NCBI GenBank assembly: GCA_002104895.1
Contig: MCFG01000007.1
Location: 64,001-75,000, forward strand
Reading direction: 5' to 3'
Length of the DNA: 11,000 nucleotides
From: Anaeromyces robustus
Lineage: Eukaryota; Neocallimastigomycota; Neocallimastigomycetes; Neocallimastigales; Neocallimastigaceae
Part shown: piece by piece, positions 8,716-11,000 of the stretch
Layout: each line of letters opens with the position of its first letter
How positions within the stretch are numbered: position 1 is the first letter of the stretch
Notes under the pieces: generated by a model
What the model saw: only the letters and a program-made list of their open reading frames with translations
The model's database searches: none
What the model was told of the DNA's origin: nothing
Position numbers and translations under genes: made by a program

Positions 8716-9053
8716 ATTATTATATATATTCAACAAAAGAGAAATAATTATTTATATGTAATAAGATAAAAAAATAGAAGATTGTATTTATAAAATAATT
8801 AAACTCAATATCTATTATAAAGTAATAAAAATTTAAACGCCAATTGCTTATACCTATTGTCAATAACAACAATAATAAAAAAATAAAAATAAAAAATAAT
8901 TCATAAGTTTTTATAGTATAAAATGGGAATATTTAATGTAATAATAATAATAATATAATTAGTAATTAATAATAATATTTAAATATTTTTTTTTTTCTAA
9001 TAAATTTTATAAATTATATATAATATTTTTTTTTTTCATAATAATAGAAAACA
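8716..9053 (+). promoter_or_regulatory. 5' flank of gene 2 with candidate CCAAT box
   Basis: This 330 bp region should contain the promoter and leader of gene 2. Most of it is A/T only. One island, ACGCCAATTGCTTATACC at 8837-8854, holds CCAAT at 8840-8844, about 210 bp before the ATG, and is followed by ATTGTCAATAACAACAATAA. CCAAT boxes bind NF-Y/Hap complexes in fungi and other eukaryotes; use here is inferred from one match. The start context GAAAACAATG (A at -3) is favourable for eukaryotic initiation. Confidence 0.4.
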
Positions 9054-9795
9054 ATGTTCGAGCCTGCTAACGATCAAGAGTTTCAACAATTTAAGCAAAG
9101 TCAATTTTTATATGATGATAGCTTTAAAACAGAAAGAACAATATATAAAATAGCATTTATTATAGTGAATATTTTTTGTATTGCTTCATTAGTGTTGTAA
9201 GTAATCAATTATAACTTTAATAATTAAAATGCATATACATATATATATAAATGAAAAATATTTAAAAATTTTCTAATGATAATATATTTATTTTAAAAAT
9301 AAAAGATTTTATAGATTACGAAATTCCTATATTATACGTCAAAGAAATTTTATTCTTACTTTTCTTGGAGGTATAGCTATTTATGTAAATATTATTATTG
9401 GTTTTGTAAGTATAGATTAAATAAATAAATAAATAAATATATATATATATATATATAAATAATTAATATAATGTAAAAAAAAAATTAGATATATATATAT
9501 CTATTCATGCATTAATTTAATTTTATATATATATATATTTTAAATTTTTATTTATAGATACCTCAAATTTGTGAAGCTCCTTGCATGCGTAAATTTTTTT
9601 ATTTTTTATATTTAAATATATATATATAATTTATTCATTATTAAAAAATATAATAATAAAATAGATATTAAAAAAAATTTTTTTTTTCTTTTTTTTTTTT
9701 TTGAATTACAATTTTAGTGAGTGCTATAAGTGCAAATATCATTAACCCTTTTGTCGATTTAATGTAAAAAAATAATATTTATATATATTTATCTA

Positions 9796-9826
<31 letters not shown>

Positions 9827-11000
9827 TTATAATAATTATCATTATATATATTATTTTATAATTTTATATATATAAAAAAAATAAATTTTAATGTATTTTT
9901 AATATATAATGATTTATTGGTTTAATTAGTTTTTTAACTAGAACTCTTCGTGTTGTCTTAAACTATTATTATAATATTTATAAAGGTGATTATTATATAT
10001 ATATATGTATATTTTATATTTAAACTTTATTTCAACAAAGTGAATATATATATTTAATGAAAATAATAATAAATAACTAATTAATTATTTTTAATTTTTA
10101 ATTTTTTTTTTATATATATTTTTTTCTATATATATATATATCTATAAAAAAACAAAACAAAAAAAAAAAAAAAAGTTTCATCTATTAGTAAAAATAGATT
10201 GAATTATAATGACAGATATAGCTTAAAGCGTAATAATTGGAATAATAAAAGTGATTCATTTGAACCAAATCGTTATTTACCAAAAATATATAAAAGGATT
10301 AATATGATATTATCACTTATTGTCATAGTACCCATGATTATAGTTATTTCAGCAACAATAATTATTTATATTACAAGGGATATAGATTGCTCGTAAATAT
10401 ATAAATAAAGTTTTAAATTGATATTTTATTTTATTATAATCTTATATATATTTTATAATTAAATATATATTTATATTTATATCTATATGTATTTTATAAT
10501 TAAATATATATATATTTATATCTATATATTTTCATAATATTTATTAAAAACTAATAATAATAATAATAATAATATAATAACAAACTTTTTTTATTGTTGT
10601 TATTTTTTTTTTTTTTTAATATATATACAATTTTTTTTTATTAATTCTTTATTTTTAAATAAAGATTTACAAAATTTGAAGATACTTTAAAAGCTATGAA
10701 AAAAGGTTATACTGATAAAAATAATGAAAATGTATCTCTTTTTTACGTGGTTATTGTATTTAGTTTAATATATATGATTGTCACTCTTGCTTTATCTATA
10801 TTACTTGTATTTGTTAAAGATGCTAATAAATATGGTGTAAAAGTATGTATATAATTTTTTTTATATAAATCAATATACAGTTATTTTATATATAATCATA
10901 CATTATAATATATTCATTATTTGATATAATCCAATTATCTATTATTTTATTTAATTTTAAAAAAATATTAATTAAATATCTATATCTATATATATACATA
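9054..11000 (+). CDS. 7TM-RGS receptor-like protein, 5' part (gene 2, seven exons seen)
   Basis: Coding exons are 9054-9196, 9306-9405, 9558-9588, 9718-9763, 9930-9985, 10176-10392 and 10665-10842; an intron opened at 10843 (GTATGT) runs off the window. They join in frame to give residues 1-257. The start MFEPANDQEFQQFKQSQF is hydrophilic, so there is no cleavable signal peptide. Seen: TM1 about 30-50, TM2 63-83, a Cys pair in CEAPC (86-90) before a weaker TM3 (about 93-117) ending TRTLRVVLNYYYN, a polar loop 127-166 with EPNRYLPKIYKR, TM4 169-191, and TM5 222-248 followed by VKDANKYGVK. From residue 111 it matches gene 1 segment by segment, so TM6, TM7 and a C-terminal RGS domain are expected downstream of 11000. 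Its polar loop is about 12 residues longer than that of gene 1. The likely role is a plasma-membrane G-protein regulator like gene 1; ligand unknown. The 31-nt and 46-nt exons are inferred from phase and splice sites and are the least certain part. Confidence 0.82.

Overview
This window looks like nuclear DNA of a very AT-rich eukaryote. The genes are cut into short exons by GT...AG introns. The non-coding DNA is almost entirely A/T, with homopolymers, (AAT)n, (AAATA)n and (TTTA)n tracts. Extreme AT bias, many introns, a long gene-free spacer and 7TM-RGS receptors together fit an anaerobic gut fungus (Neocallimastigomycota) best. A dictyostelid amoeba is the main alternative, because its base composition is similar. 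The assignment is an inference; no rRNA, tRNA or other diagnostic gene is present.

Layout: (1) 1-2554, plus strand, holds the 3' part of a multi-exon gene whose 5' exons lie before the window. I rebuilt seven exons in a continuous frame: 1-47, 168-292, 444-508, 738-897, 1123-1404, 1621-1955 and 2356-2554. They encode the last 403 residues of a seven-transmembrane protein with a C-terminal RGS (regulator of G-protein signalling) domain. (2) 2555-9053 is a spacer of about 6.5 kb in which I find no supportable gene. It holds several tandem-repeat families, including an eight-copy 41-50 bp minisatellite at 3704-4060, a higher-order AATA/AAT array at 5637-5990 and a roughly 34 bp repeat at 8579-8715. 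It also has a few short islands of normal base composition. (3) From 9054 to beyond the right edge, plus strand, is the 5' part of a second copy of the same kind of gene. Seven exons are visible: 9054-9196, 9306-9405, 9558-9588, 9718-9763, 9930-9985, 10176-10392 and 10665-10842. They encode residues 1-257, including transmembrane segments 1-5. The RGS domain should lie past position 11000.

The two genes are head-to-tail paralogues. Where they overlap (gene 1 from its first visible exon, gene 2 from residue 111) they share protein motifs and three intron positions in identical phase. Gene 1 has one extra intron that gene 2 lacks. Both probably encode membrane proteins of the GprK/AtRGS1-like class, in which a receptor-like 7TM core carries an RGS domain that acts on a heterotrimeric G-protein alpha subunit at the inner face of the membrane. 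The ligand and G-alpha partner cannot be told from sequence.
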